The notes under the pieces: generated by a model | The model's database searches: none | Seen by the model: only the letters and a program-made list of their open reading frames with translations | What the model was told of the DNA's origin: nothing | Translations under genes and position numbers: made by a program | In this document: positions 1 to 8,160 of the stretch, in pieces | How positions within the stretch are numbered: the stretch's first letter is position 1 | Layout of the letters: every line of letters begins with the position of its first letter | Source: DAOMFM01 sp035429825 | GTDB lineage: Bacteria; Acidobacteriota; Blastocatellia; UBA7656; JADIYM01 | Assembly: GCA_044224215.1 (NCBI GenBank) | Contig: JBGAKX010000043.1 | Span: 1-37,924 of the forward strand | Reading direction: 5' to 3' | DNA: 37,924 nucleotides

Positions 1-284
1 AATCCGACGAACCTGCCGAACGCGGTCTGCGTGTAGAGGATCGGGCCGCCGGTGCCGCGGAAGTAGCTGGCCAGTTGTGCGAACGCGACCATGACGGTCG
101 ACATCAGCAGACCGCAGACGAGAAACACGACCGGGGAATACGGACCGACGAGCTTTGCTGCTTCCGACGGCAGGCCGAAGATTCCCGCGCCGATCAGCCC
201 GTTGATCGCCAGCAGGCCGATCGAGAGCCGCGACAACTCACGTTTGAGTTGTTCGTCCCGTGCTCCTGGATCGAGTGCCGACAC
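1..284 (-). CDS. APC-family amino acid permease, N-terminal part (runs off the window)
   Basis: Only the first ~95 residues are inside the window. The reverse strand reads a short charged N-terminus, then a first membrane segment with IGLLAINGLIGAGIFGLP, the typical TM1 glycine motif of the amino acid-polyamine-organocation (APC) superfamily, and a second hydrophobic segment (PVVFLVCGLLMSTVMVAFAQ). It should import or exchange amino acids or amines at the inner membrane; the substrate cannot be told from this fragment. The start is uncertain: I use a GTG at 284, but a TTG directly after the stop of the upstream lipoprotein gene (position 338) is in frame and would add 18 residues. It lies 3' of the lipoprotein gene on the same strand and may be co-transcribed with it. 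A second, separate APC permease is encoded on the other strand at 1439-2770. Confidence 0.8.
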   Translation of the reverse strand, partial: MSALDPGARDEQLKRELSRLSIGLLAINGLIGAGIFGLPSEAAKLVGPYSPVVFLVCGLLMSTVMVAFAQLASYFRGTGGPILYTQTAFGRFVG

Positions 285-338
285 GTTCAGGACATCGCAG
301 CCGGAGTCGCCGGGCGGCGGCTCCGGCTGCGAACCCAA

Positions 339-905
339 CTACCCGATCTTCTTGACGCTTGCGCGCAGCGAATCGATCTCGGATTGATGCTTCTGCATGT
401 CGTCGGGTGTGCCGAACGCAATGACGAAGAGCGTCTTCGTGGCCTGGATCCGGCTCGCGACCCACTTGACCTGTTTGCCGTCGTGCTCGCCGGTTCCCGT
501 GACTCTCGATACCGGCATGCCGTCGAGCGTCGTCTCCTCGGGCTTGCCGTCGGCCTTCGCGTTCTTGATGACGTCCTTGATGGCCTCTTCGATCGCTGCC
601 TGCGTCGCTTCGGTCTTGCCCTCCTTCGGGATCAGGAGCGCGATCCGGACCGTCTTGTCGCCCGATGCAACCAGCGCGTAGCCCTCGCCCGTCTCGGACG
701 ACCAGCCCGTCGGCACGACATACGACAGCCCGGCCTCGTCGAGTTTCACCGGCGTGCCGGCCGTGGCTGCCGGCGCGGTGTTCGTTGCGACGGGCGCCGC
801 GTTCTTGTTGGCCGCAGGCGCGGGCGCCTTGGTTGGCTCGGCTCCGCAACCAAATCCTGCCAGGGCGACCGATAGCACGACGCCCGAAAAAAGCATTCTC
901 TTCAC
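339..905 (-). CDS. Putative lipoprotein of unknown function
   Basis: This gives a 188-residue exported protein. A GTG start at 905 is preceded by GGAG at a good distance; an in-frame ATG lies three codons later. The N-terminus is a signal peptide (MLFSGVVLSVALAGFGC), probably cleaved at the Cys by signal peptidase II, although Phe at the -2 position makes the lipobox imperfect. A low-complexity Ala/Pro/Asn/Thr linker follows (about residues 23-52), then a compact domain starting at YVVPTGWSS with alternating beta-type segments and one Ala/Glu/Lys-rich helix. The pattern recalls small PsbP/DUF1795-like lipoproteins, but I do not recognise the family with certainty. It is followed three bases after its stop codon by the permease reading toward the left edge. 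Confidence 0.75.
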   Translation of the reverse strand: MKRMLFSGVVLSVALAGFGCGAEPTKAPAPAANKNAAPVATNTAPAATAGTPVKLDEAGLSYVVPTGWSSETGEGYALVASGDKTVRIALLIPKEGKTEATQAAIEEAIKDVIKNAKADGKPEETTLDGMPVSRVTGTGEHDGKQVKWVASRIQATKTLFVIAFGTPDDMQKHQSEIDSLRASVKKIG

Positions 906-1063
906 AGCAGTATCTCCAGGGAGGGATTCAGCGCATTTGCCGTGCGCCGGCCGCCGGATACTAGCACAAGTGGCCGCCATGCCGGAGACGCGCCTGCGCC
1001 GTGAATCCGCACCGGTCCGCGCACGGATTTGCCCGGGCGCCCGCGTTCGTGGTATCCGGACGC

Positions 1064-1390
1064 ATGCCCTTCGAACGTCTGGCGGAAGCACGCATCCGCG
1101 AAGCCATCGAGAACGGCGAATTTCAGAACCTGAAGGGTGCGGGCCGGCCGCTGGACCACACCGAGTACTTTGCCGCGCCGGAAGATCTGAGGGCCGCGCA
1201 CGGCGTGCTGAAGAACAGCGGATTCGTGCCGGACGAAGTGTCCCTTCTGCGCGAGATCGGCGAGCTCGGCGAAGCGCTCGCCGCCAGCCGGAATGCGGAC
1301 GAACGCGAGGCGCTCACTCGGAGCGTCGAGCAGGCGCGGCTCAGACTGAACCTGATGCTCGAGCGGCGAAAGGCGAGGCCGCGACGGTGA
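1064..1390 (+). CDS. DUF1992 (DnaJ-C28-like) domain protein
   Basis: The gene gives a 108-residue soluble protein whose start MPFERLAEARIREA and following segment (GEFQNLKGAGRPL) match the conserved core of DUF1992, the domain of bacterial YhdN-like proteins and of eukaryotic DnaJ homologue subfamily C member 28. The family has no settled biochemical role; a chaperone-related function is suggested only by the eukaryotic domain architecture. The rest is a charged, probably helical segment ending in Arg-rich residues. I start at the ATG at 1064 because the family motif begins there; the reading frame is open further upstream but without similarity. It stands alone between the divergent lipoprotein gene and the APC permease at 1439. 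Confidence 0.8.
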   Translation: MPFERLAEARIREAIENGEFQNLKGAGRPLDHTEYFAAPEDLRAAHGVLKNSGFVPDEVSLLREIGELGEALAASRNADEREALTRSVEQARLRLNLMLERRKARPRR

Positions 1391-1438
1391 CGAGCCAGCG
1401 CGTGTACATAATACGCGCCTGTGCTACCGTGCGGCGCA

Positions 1439-2770
1439 ATGGCCGCTGACGACACGCCGGGTCTTGCGCGCAGGCTGGGGCTGTTCGACGCCGCGATGCT
1501 CGTCATGGGCGGCATCGTCGGCGCGGGGATCTTCATGAACCCGTCGGTGGTCGCGCGCCTCGTCACGACGCCCACGCTGGTGCTCGGAGCGTGGGCGTTC
1601 GGCGGGCTCGTTGCACTTGCGGGCGCGTTTGTCTTTGCCGAGCTCGCCGCGCGCAGACCGGAGACCGGCGGCCAGTATGCGTACTTCCGCGAGGCGTTCC
1701 ATCCCGGCGTCGCGTTCGTCTATGGCTGGTCGATGCTGCTCGTCACGCAGTCGGGCGGAATCGCCGCGGTCGCCGTCACGTTTGCCCGCTACTTCATCGA
1801 GCTGACCGGCGTGGCGACGCCTGACTGGGTGATCGCGATCGTCGCGTTGTCGATCCTGACGCTCGTCAACTGTCTCGGCGTGCGCGTCGGATCGACCGTG
1901 CAGAACGTCTTCATGGTGCTGAAGATCGGCGCGATCGTCGCTCTGGTGGCGGTCGGGCTCTTCTGGACTCCCGCGGCGCCTTCAGCTGCCGCGGTCGCGG
2001 TGGACCGCCCTGCCGACGTGGGTCTGTTGACCGCATTCGGGGCCGCGCTCGTGCCGGTGCTGTTCGCGTACGGCGGCTGGAACTCGGCTGGTTTTGTGTC
2101 GGGCGAACTGCACGACGCGCGCCGCGACATGCCTCGCGGGCTCGTCATCGGCGTAATCGGCGTCATCATCCTGTATCTGTCCGTCAGCTACGTCTGCATG
2201 CACACGCTTGGCGTCGCGGGGCTTGCCGCGACCAACACGCCTGCGTCCGAGGTGATGCGGCGCGCGTTCGGCGACGGGGGCGCACGGTTCATCGCGGTGG
2301 GCATCGCGGTCTCGACGTTCGGATTCCTGGCCGCTGGGATGCTGACGAATCCGCGGGTCTACTATGCGATGGCCGAGGACGGCCTGTTCCTGAAGAGCGT
2401 CGGCTGGCTCCACCCAAAGACGCGGGTTCCGGTCATCGCGATCGCGTTGCAGGGCGTGTTCGCGATGGTCATCGCGGCGTCTGGAAAGTACGAGCAGATC
2501 CTGAACTACGTGGTGTCGGTCGACTACCTGAACTTTGGACTCGCGGCGGCGAGCCTGTTCGTGCTGCGCCGAATCGATGCGGCCGAGAAGCCGCCGTTCA
2601 TGCGCGTGCCCGGGCATCCTTGGACGACGCTGTTCTTCATCACGGCGAGCTGGCTTGTCGTCATCAACGCCGTGATCAAGTATCCGGGGAACACGGTGAT
2701 CGGGTATGTGCTGGTGTGCACGGGAATTCCCGTCTACTTTCTGAGGCGGTGGTGGATTTCACGGCGATGA
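1439..2770 (+). CDS. APC-family amino acid permease
   Basis: This 443-residue integral membrane protein has about 12 hydrophobic segments. TM1 carries MGGIVGAGIFMNPS, the unwound glycine-rich substrate-binding helix of the APC superfamily, and RRPETGGQYAYFREAF between TM2 and TM3 is the conserved loop of the LAT/AGT-like group. It should transport amino acids, probably as exchanger or proton symporter; the exact substrate is unknown. The ATG at 1439 is chosen because it starts a normal short hydrophilic N-terminus; a GTG six codons upstream is possible. No clear Shine-Dalgarno sequence precedes it. Its stop codon overlaps the start of the PLP aminotransferase (ATGA at 2767-2770), so the two are almost surely co-translated, suggesting that the permease supplies the aminotransferase substrate. 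Confidence 0.88.
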   Translation: MAADDTPGLARRLGLFDAAMLVMGGIVGAGIFMNPSVVARLVTTPTLVLGAWAFGGLVALAGAFVFAELAARRPETGGQYAYFREAFHPGVAFVYGWSMLLVTQSGGIAAVAVTFARYFIELTGVATPDWVIAIVALSILTLVNCLGVRVGSTVQNVFMVLKIGAIVALVAVGLFWTPAAPSAAAVAVDRPADVGLLTAFGAALVPVLFAYGGWNSAGFVSGELHDARRDMPRGLVIGVIGVIILYLSVSYVCMHTLGVAGLAATNTPASEVMRRAFGDGGARFIAVGIAVSTFGFLAAGMLTNPRVYYAMAEDGLFLKSVGWLHPKTRVPVIAIALQGVFAMVIAASGKYEQILNYVVSVDYLNFGLAAASLFVLRRIDAAEKPPFMRVPGHPWTTLFFITASWLVVINAVIKYPGNTVIGYVLVCTGIPVYFLRRWWISRR

Positions 2771-3879
2771 GGTCGCACGGTCGCACGATGAGCTCGGAGT
2801 ACATGCACTGGGCAAAGACCCGGTCGTCGGCGCGATACAACCTCGCCGTCAGCGGGATGCCGAATGTCCCGATTGCGAAGCTTCCGTTCTCGGTCGACGA
2901 TCTCGAACTGACGAACACGGATGCGTACGGATATGCGCCGCTGCTCGAAGCGATTGCGGCCAAGTGCGGCGTCGGGGTCGAGAATGTGGTTGCGGCGGCA
3001 GGCACGTCGATGGCGAACCACCTGGCGATGGCGGCGATCGTCGAGCCGGGCGACGAGGTGATCGTCGAGATGCCCGTCTACGAACCGATCGTCGCGGCGG
3101 CACGGTATCTCGGAGCCGACATCAGGTTTGTCGAGCGGCGATTCGAGAACGACTTCGCCGTCGATCCGGATGACGTTGATCGACTGGCAGGACCGCGCAC
3201 GCGGTTGGTCGTGCTCACAAATCTCCACAATCCATCCGGCGCGCTGGTAGATACGGCGACGCTCGAGCGGATCGGCGAGATTGCCGCGCGCTCGGGCGCG
3301 CGCGTGCTGGTCGACGAGGTCTACCTGGACGCGGTGTTTGACGCCGCGGTGCCAGCCGCGGCCCACCTTGGGCCTCAGTTCGTCGTCACGAACAGTCTGA
3401 CGAAGATCTACGGGCTCAGCGGTCTGCGCTGTGGATGGGTTCTCGCCGACCGGGAGCTGGCCGAGCGGATGTGGCGGCTGAATGACCTCTACGGCGTGAA
3501 CGCGGCACATCCGGCGGAGCGGTTGAGCGTCGTGGCATTCCGGCATCTTGGAGAGTTTCGCGAGCGGGCGCGCGCACTCATTGAAACGAACCGGCGCGCG
3601 TTTGGGCAGTTTCTCGCGACGCGTTCGGATCTCGTGTGCGCCGACGTCTCGTATGGCACGACGGTGTTTCCGCGGTTGGTGTCGGGGAGCGTCGACGAGT
3701 TGTGCGCAGTGTTGCGCGAGAGGTACGAGACGTCGGTTGTGCCGGGCAGGTTCTTTGGCGCACCCGAACACATGCGGATCGGGTTGACGTGCGATCCGGG
3801 CGTGTTCGTCGAGGGTCTTTCGCGCCTGGGCGATGCGCTCAGCCAAACGCAGAGCCGATCGCGCGAGCGATCGGGGTAA
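2767..3879 (+). CDS. Class I/II pyridoxal-phosphate aminotransferase; C-terminus encoded by a repeat
   Basis: The product is a 370-residue fold-type I PLP enzyme. Visible landmarks are YGYAPLLEAIA (substrate loop), AAAGTSMANHLAMAA (PLP phosphate loop), NLHNPSGAL (Asn contacting PLP), VLVDEVYLD (Asp contacting the pyridine N) and TNSLTKIYGLSGLRCGW, with Lys in SLTK as the Schiff-base lysine. It probably transfers an amino group between an amino acid and a 2-oxo acid; the substrate is not identifiable. The ATG overlaps the permease stop codon by four bases, indicating translational coupling. The last ~11 codons (QTQSRSRERSG) lie inside an 86-bp interspersed repeat that begins at 3849, which supplies the stop codon; the ancestral C-terminus was probably slightly different. 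Confidence 0.87.
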   Translation: MRSHGRTMSSEYMHWAKTRSSARYNLAVSGMPNVPIAKLPFSVDDLELTNTDAYGYAPLLEAIAAKCGVGVENVVAAAGTSMANHLAMAAIVEPGDEVIVEMPVYEPIVAAARYLGADIRFVERRFENDFAVDPDDVDRLAGPRTRLVVLTNLHNPSGALVDTATLERIGEIAARSGARVLVDEVYLDAVFDAAVPAAAHLGPQFVVTNSLTKIYGLSGLRCGWVLADRELAERMWRLNDLYGVNAAHPAERLSVVAFRHLGEFRERARALIETNRRAFGQFLATRSDLVCADVSYGTTVFPRLVSGSVDELCAVLRERYETSVVPGRFFGAPEHMRIGLTCDPGVFVEGLSRLGDALSQTQSRSRERSG

Positions 3880-3934
3880 CCCGACGGATCTGCCGACGTG
3901 CGGTCTCCCCGATCCCTGACGGGATCGGCTCTGC
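3849..3934. repeat. 86-bp paired-hairpin repeat (R86), copy a
   Basis: The element begins GCAGAGCCGATC and ends with its exact inverse complement GATCGGCTCTGC. Each end is itself a hairpin: CCGATCGC/GCGATCGG on the left and CCGATCCC/GGGATCGG on the right, joined by a spacer (GTAACCCGACGGATCTGCC and onward). It overlaps the 3' end of the aminotransferase gene, whose stop codon it provides. Copies b and c in the same intergenic region have the same 86-bp length. Confidence 0.9.
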
Positions 3935-4034
3935 GTCAGCGGCAAACCCGATCGTGCGAGAAACCGTGTTCCGGGGCAAGCCGCATCCATTGTGTAACGC
4001 GGCTCGAGAGGACGGGTGAGTGGTGTTTGGAACA

Positions 4035-4300
4035 GGAGCCCGCTTGAGCGGGCTTCCCCGAAGGGCATGTAGCCCGGCCGTTGTACGGCCGGGGGGCTCG
4101 CCAAGAAAGGAAGTTCGAGGCCGTTTCAACGGCCTTGCGCGGACCGGCTTGAGCCGAGTCCGAATCGAGTCGGAAGGGGCTGAAGCATAACTCCGGAAGA
4201 AGGACGCTGAAGCGCCCTTCCACGGTCTTGTTGCAGCGCCGCCCGGCGGTACAACCGCCGGGCTAGATGCCCGTCGGGGAAGCCCGCTCAAGCGGGCTCC
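4035..4300. repeat. 266-bp element with long terminal inverted repeats and internal hairpins
   Basis: The left arm (4035-4093) and the inverse complement of the right arm (4242-4300) agree at about 55 of 59 positions. Each arm contains two hairpins: AGCCCGCTTGAGCGGGCT, then CCGGCCGTTGTACGGCCGG on the left versus CCGGCGGTTGTACCGCCGG on the right. Two of the four differences form a compensatory pair that keeps the inner stem intact. The interior holds further small hairpins (GGCCGTTTCAACGGCC, GGCTTGAGCC, GGACGCTGAAGCGCCC). No open reading frame inside looks like a gene. It resembles a MITE or a large folded REP-type element; no flanking target duplication is obvious. Confidence 0.82.
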
Positions 4301-4333
4301 CGCATCGCGACACCGGCAACTCGCGACCGTACA

Positions 4334-4419
4334 GCAGAGCCGATCGCGTGAGCGATCGGGGTAACCCGACGGATCTGCCGGCGTGCGGTCTCCCCGATCC
4401 CTGACGGGATCGGCTCTGC
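4334..4419. repeat. R86 repeat, copy b
   Basis: The length and end sequences are the same as at 3849-3934. The left hairpin loop reads GTGA, and the spacer differs by only a few bases from copy a. It lies 13 bp before copy c, in direct orientation. Confidence 0.9.
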
Positions 4420-4432
4420 AGGTACGTTGAAC

Positions 4433-4518
4433 GCAGAGCCGATCGCGTGAGCGATCGGGGTAACCCGACGGATCTGCCGGCATGCGGTCTCCCCGATCCC
4501 TGACGGGATCGGCTCTGC
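4433..4518. repeat. R86 repeat, copy c
   Basis: This copy is nearly identical to copy b, with a one-base difference in the spacer (GGCATGCGG in place of GGCGTGCGG). About 120 bp without a recognisable signal separates it from the start of the Cys-rich gene at 4638. Confidence 0.9.
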
Positions 4519-4637
4519 GTCGCAGACTGCACGCGCGTCACCCTGCCCGTTGCCCTTGTCCGACAACGCACAGAACGGAAGATGCCTCTCCCACATTGCT
4601 CGCGCAGATACGATAGTGCTAACGTCTCGCGCTGCCG

Positions 4638-5030
4638 ATGAAGTCCACGGGAACCATGCCGCGACGAAGACTGACGTCTGGCCTGTACAAGGCCGTGGCG
4701 CTCTTCTTTTTGGCGTTCACGGCCTTCGATCTCGCGTCGCCAGACATTTGCTCGGAGGATATTGTCGGGCTTCCGGCACACGTTTTCGCATCGACCCGTG
4801 AAGCAGCGGAGCGTCGCAACCCGGTCATGAGTGCCACGACGTCGGACCGCACGTCGGACAGTCCTGCCACGCACGACGAAGACTGCTTCTGCTGCTGTAC
4901 GCACCTGATTGCGCCGGCCGTATTCCGACCGGCGATATTCTCGCCGATCGTCTCGCAGACATCCGCAACGTGTCAGCTCACCATGGAACCGCCCTCACCC
5001 GGGTTGTTCCGTCCCCCTCGGTTCGTCTGA
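4638..5030 (+). CDS. Small exported Cys-rich protein, first gene of the czc-like operon
   Basis: The gene gives 130 residues: a basic start, one hydrophobic segment (LYKAVALFFLAFTAFDLAS, about residues 16-34) acting as signal peptide or anchor, and then a periplasmic part. The notable feature is the cluster HDEDCFCCCTHLIAP around residues 79-93, with four Cys and two His within a short acidic stretch, a plausible soft-metal binding site. I do not recognise a named family. It sits 157 bp upstream of an RND efflux operon on the same strand. The second RND operon in this window also starts with a small exported Cys-cluster protein (22766-23137), which supports a shared periplasmic metal-handling role; that role is inference. 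An alternative ATG lies six codons downstream. Confidence 0.7.
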   Translation: MKSTGTMPRRRLTSGLYKAVALFFLAFTAFDLASPDICSEDIVGLPAHVFASTREAAERRNPVMSATTSDRTSDSPATHDEDCFCCCTHLIAPAVFRPAIFSPIVSQTSATCQLTMEPPSPGLFRPPRFV

Positions 5031-5187
5031 TTCCTCGCACATAACCCCGGTTCGCGGACGCACGTGCGCCTGATTTCCGATGGACGCAGGTCCGATCGCG
5101 CGTACGCCAGTCCGGGGTCGCATTTACGCCCAGCCGCCATCGAGCACATCGGGGCGACACGGGCTTCAGTCCGAGAGGGATTCGTGC

Positions 5188-6747
5188 ATGAACCTCGTTG
5201 ACACGAGGCGCCATCGTCGCGCCGTACTCAGTTTTCTCGTCCTGCTTTCCGCCACGCCGCTCCACGGCTCGGCGCAAGTGCTCCGCCCGCTCGCCGATCC
5301 ATTGTCGCCAACGGGATCTGCACCACCTCCATCGGCACCACAGTCAAATCGCGCAGTCGGTGGCAGTTCCGCCGACCTCGTCCGCCGCGCACTTGCGTCA
5401 AACGCTGACCTGGCGGCGACGCGGCTCGATATCGACCGTGCCCGAAGCCGGTTGAGGCAGGCTGGTGCGATCCCGAATCCGACCGTGCAGTACCAACAGA
5501 CAACGGGGCGGTTCACCGGGAGCCAGGGTGAGTGGGAGCGCGCGATCGTCGTCGCGCTTCCAGTCGAGATTGCGGGTCAGCGCGGCCGGCGTCGCGATCT
5601 GGCGAAGATTGAACTCGAGGCCGCGACAGCCGCACTCGCCGATGCGGAGCGCAGGCTTGCCGTCGAGGTTCGCAATGTGTACGCGGACGTCATCGCGGCG
5701 GAGCGTGAACTGGCGACGACTACCGAACTCGACCGCATTGATACCGAGACGGCGCGCTTCGTTCAGGTTCGCGTCGGCGAGGGCGAGAGCTCGCCGCTCG
5801 AGTTGAATCTGCTCAAGGCCGAAATCGACCGGCAACGCTCCCGTCGGGCGCTCGTGACCGGGCAACGCGATGCTGCGATTGTCAGGCTCAAGGCTGTCGC
5901 GGGTGCCGCGCCGGACGAATTTCTCCAAGCGACCGAGGATCTGAAGGTGTCGTTGCGACTCCAGACGCCCCCGACAGTGCAGGAGGCGGTCGTGATGGCG
6001 CTCGACACGCGACCGGACGTCAGGCTCGCGCGTCTCGAGGAGCAGGCCGCAGAAGCTGGTTACAAGCTCGTCCGCTCACAGTCTGCGCCGGAAGTGACTG
6101 TCCTTGGCGGCTTTGGCGTGGGTCAATCGGTATTTGACGACACTCCAGTCGGAACGCTGCTTGATCGCGACAAGGTCTTGTCGTTCGGTGTGTCGGTGTC
6201 GATACCGATATTCAATCGAAATCAGGGAGCTCGCGCTGAAGCGGCAACGATGATCGCCCAGGCGCGAAAGCACCGTGAGTCCGTCGAACGACAGGTGCGA
6301 GCCGAAGTGGCTGCCGCATTTGCCCGCTATCGAGCCGCGACCGAGGCGGCGGCGACATACGAATCGGGTGTCCTCGACCGTTCACGAACAAACGTCGAGT
6401 CTATCCGTGGAGCCTATCAGGCGGGCGCGTTTCGAATAACGGAGTTTCTCGCAGAGCAGCGGAGGCTGGCTGACTCGGAGCGCGAATTCACCCAAGCACT
6501 CGCTGAGCGCTACCGTGCGCTTGCTGACCTCGAGTCAGCTGTTGGTATCGCGATGCCAGCCGAGTTCACCGCAATCGCACCTCCTCAAACGAGGGCCGCG
6601 GCAATACCAGCCCCGACATATCCGGGCTTCGAGCCGCAGCCCGCGTCGCCGGGCCCCGCTCAAATCCCGGAGCGAACGCCCGTCGTGCCGGTCGTGGAGA
6701 CCATTGAGGATGAAGACGCCCAACCGGGCACGCGAGGACCCAAATGA
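5188..6747 (+). CDS. CzcC/TolC-family outer membrane factor of heavy-metal RND pump
   Basis: This 519-residue outer membrane efflux protein begins at the ATG at 5188, preceded by GAGAGGGA; a signal peptide (AVLSFLVLLSATPLHGSAQ) follows. The protein shows the duplicated TolC layout: LVRRALASNADLAATRLDIDRA and VVMALDTRPDVRLARLEEQA are equivalent helix starts of the two halves, each followed by long coiled-coil-prone Ala/Arg/Glu-rich stretches. The trimer would form the outer membrane channel and periplasmic tunnel of the pump. The C-terminus carries an unusual tail of roughly 60 residues rich in Pro, Thr and Glu beyond the last helix. Its stop codon overlaps the start of the adaptor gene by four bases (6744-6747). 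Confidence 0.9.
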   Translation: MNLVDTRRHRRAVLSFLVLLSATPLHGSAQVLRPLADPLSPTGSAPPPSAPQSNRAVGGSSADLVRRALASNADLAATRLDIDRARSRLRQAGAIPNPTVQYQQTTGRFTGSQGEWERAIVVALPVEIAGQRGRRRDLAKIELEAATAALADAERRLAVEVRNVYADVIAAERELATTTELDRIDTETARFVQVRVGEGESSPLELNLLKAEIDRQRSRRALVTGQRDAAIVRLKAVAGAAPDEFLQATEDLKVSLRLQTPPTVQEAVVMALDTRPDVRLARLEEQAAEAGYKLVRSQSAPEVTVLGGFGVGQSVFDDTPVGTLLDRDKVLSFGVSVSIPIFNRNQGARAEAATMIAQARKHRESVERQVRAEVAAAFARYRAATEAAATYESGVLDRSRTNVESIRGAYQAGAFRITEFLAEQRRLADSEREFTQALAERYRALADLESAVGIAMPAEFTAIAPPQTRAAAIPAPTYPGFEPQPASPGPAQIPERTPVVPVVETIEDEDAQPGTRGPK

Positions 6748-8153
6748 GACGACATGAATCTTGCAATCGAAACGGCGCAATTCGAGCGACCTCGGTGACG
6801 CTCGGATCAATGCTATTGGTAGGGCTCCTTGTGATGTTCTCGTTCAACTGCGGTGGCACGAAAACAGCTGAGAAACCTGCCGGCGACGTGGCCCACGCAG
6901 GAGAGTCCTCCGAAGGCGTGGGACAAGAGGTCTCGCTTTCGCCAGCGGCACTCGCCGCGGCGAAGATTGAAATCGAAGCGGTTACCGAGCGACAGGTGGT
7001 TGCGTTGCTCGGCACGACCGGGTCCGTCGAGCCAAATCAGGAACAGACACAGTCGGTGACGCCACTCGTGTCGGGACGCGTCGAGCGGGTCTATGCGGTA
7101 CAGGGCGACGTCGTCCGCGCAGGTGCACCGCTTGCTGTCATCACGAGCCCCGAGGTGGCCGAAACCCATGGCAAGCTTCTCGAGGCTGAAACCAGGCGCG
7201 AGCTCGCTGAACGAAACGTCGCGCGAGTACAGAAGGCCGAGAATCGCGCGGGTGTGTTGTCGGCCAAGGCAAAGCTCGCCGAGGCCGAGGCGACACTCAA
7301 GCGCACACAGCGACTGATTGAGCTTGGCGCGGGCGCCGGAAAGGATCTGACGGCGGCCGAGACCGGGTATGCGACGGCCAAGGCCGAATTTGACTATCAG
7401 AGCAACATCGCGCTGAACCGTGAGGTTCAGGAGGCACAGGCCGAACTCGCAACAGCCACGACCGAGGTCAACCACCTGCGCCAGTCTCTTCGCGCTCTGG
7501 GCGACACAGCCTCGAGCGAGGGCCGTGACAGAGCAGACCATGACATTTCGCTCGTGACGCTGCGGGCGCCACTCTCGGGAACGGTCATCGAGCGTTTCGC
7601 GAATCCCGGTGCAGGTATCCAGGCCGGAAGTCCGCTGTTCACCATAGGCAATCTCTCGACGGTCTGGGTCGTAGCCAACGTACCGGATTCGCAGGTGGGG
7701 TTGCTGCGGGTCGGCGCACACGCCGAGATTCAGTCCTCCGCTGCAGGAATCGGGACATTGTCAGGAAAGATCAATTACATCGATTCCCGGCTCGACGAGC
7801 AGACTCGGACCGGGCGGGTGCGAGTCGAGGTCGCGAACGACGGCGGCCACCTCAAGACCGGTATGTTCGTCACGGTCGGATTTCAGGCAAGTGCCGCAGG
7901 CTCTGGAGGATCCGAGGAACGCGAAATAGTGGTGCCCTCGGACGCAATCCAACGAATCGGCGAGCGAACTGTCGTCTTTGTTCCAAAGGGCGATGAGCCT
8001 GGACACTTCGACGTCCGGGATGTGCAACTCGGCGGGGAGTTGAATGGATACCACCGCATCCTGGCGGGACTCACGGCGGGCGAGAATGTCGTGTCCAAGG
8101 GGAGTTTCACGCTCAAGACGCAGCTCATGAAGGGCGAACTCGGAGAGGAGTAG
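6744..8153 (+). CDS. czcB: CzcB-type periplasmic adaptor (HlyD/MFP family) of RND pump
   Basis: The 469-residue membrane fusion protein has an N-terminal hydrophobic segment (about 20-35) ending MFSFNC, possibly a lipoprotein signal. Then come a beta-barrel/lipoyl half (TPLVSGRVERVYAVQGDVVRAG), a long alpha-hairpin (about 135-260, LEAETRRELAERNVARVQKA and following), the second lipoyl half (VTLRAPLSGTVIERFANPG) and the membrane-proximal domains (TRTGRVRVEV, LKTGMFVTVGF). It would link the inner membrane pump CzcA to the outer membrane factor and deliver metal. It starts with ATG overlapping the previous stop codon and is followed seven bases after its own stop by czcA, so the three pump genes form one translational unit. 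Confidence 0.92.
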   Translation: MRRHESCNRNGAIRATSVTLGSMLLVGLLVMFSFNCGGTKTAEKPAGDVAHAGESSEGVGQEVSLSPAALAAAKIEIEAVTERQVVALLGTTGSVEPNQEQTQSVTPLVSGRVERVYAVQGDVVRAGAPLAVITSPEVAETHGKLLEAETRRELAERNVARVQKAENRAGVLSAKAKLAEAEATLKRTQRLIELGAGAGKDLTAAETGYATAKAEFDYQSNIALNREVQEAQAELATATTEVNHLRQSLRALGDTASSEGRDRADHDISLVTLRAPLSGTVIERFANPGAGIQAGSPLFTIGNLSTVWVVANVPDSQVGLLRVGAHAEIQSSAAGIGTLSGKINYIDSRLDEQTRTGRVRVEVANDGGHLKTGMFVTVGFQASAAGSGGSEEREIVVPSDAIQRIGERTVVFVPKGDEPGHFDVRDVQLGGELNGYHRILAGLTAGENVVSKGSFTLKTQLMKGELGEE

Positions 8154-8160
8154 GCATCAG

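Noticed and set aside
2734..4104. A 456-codon open frame on the - strand opposite the aminotransferase
   Set aside because: The opposite strand encodes a complete PLP enzyme with all motifs; this frame has none and runs into repeats.
3880..4637. Small genes in the gap before the czc-like island
   Set aside because: All open frames here are read through the R86 and 266-bp repeats and have repeat-derived composition.
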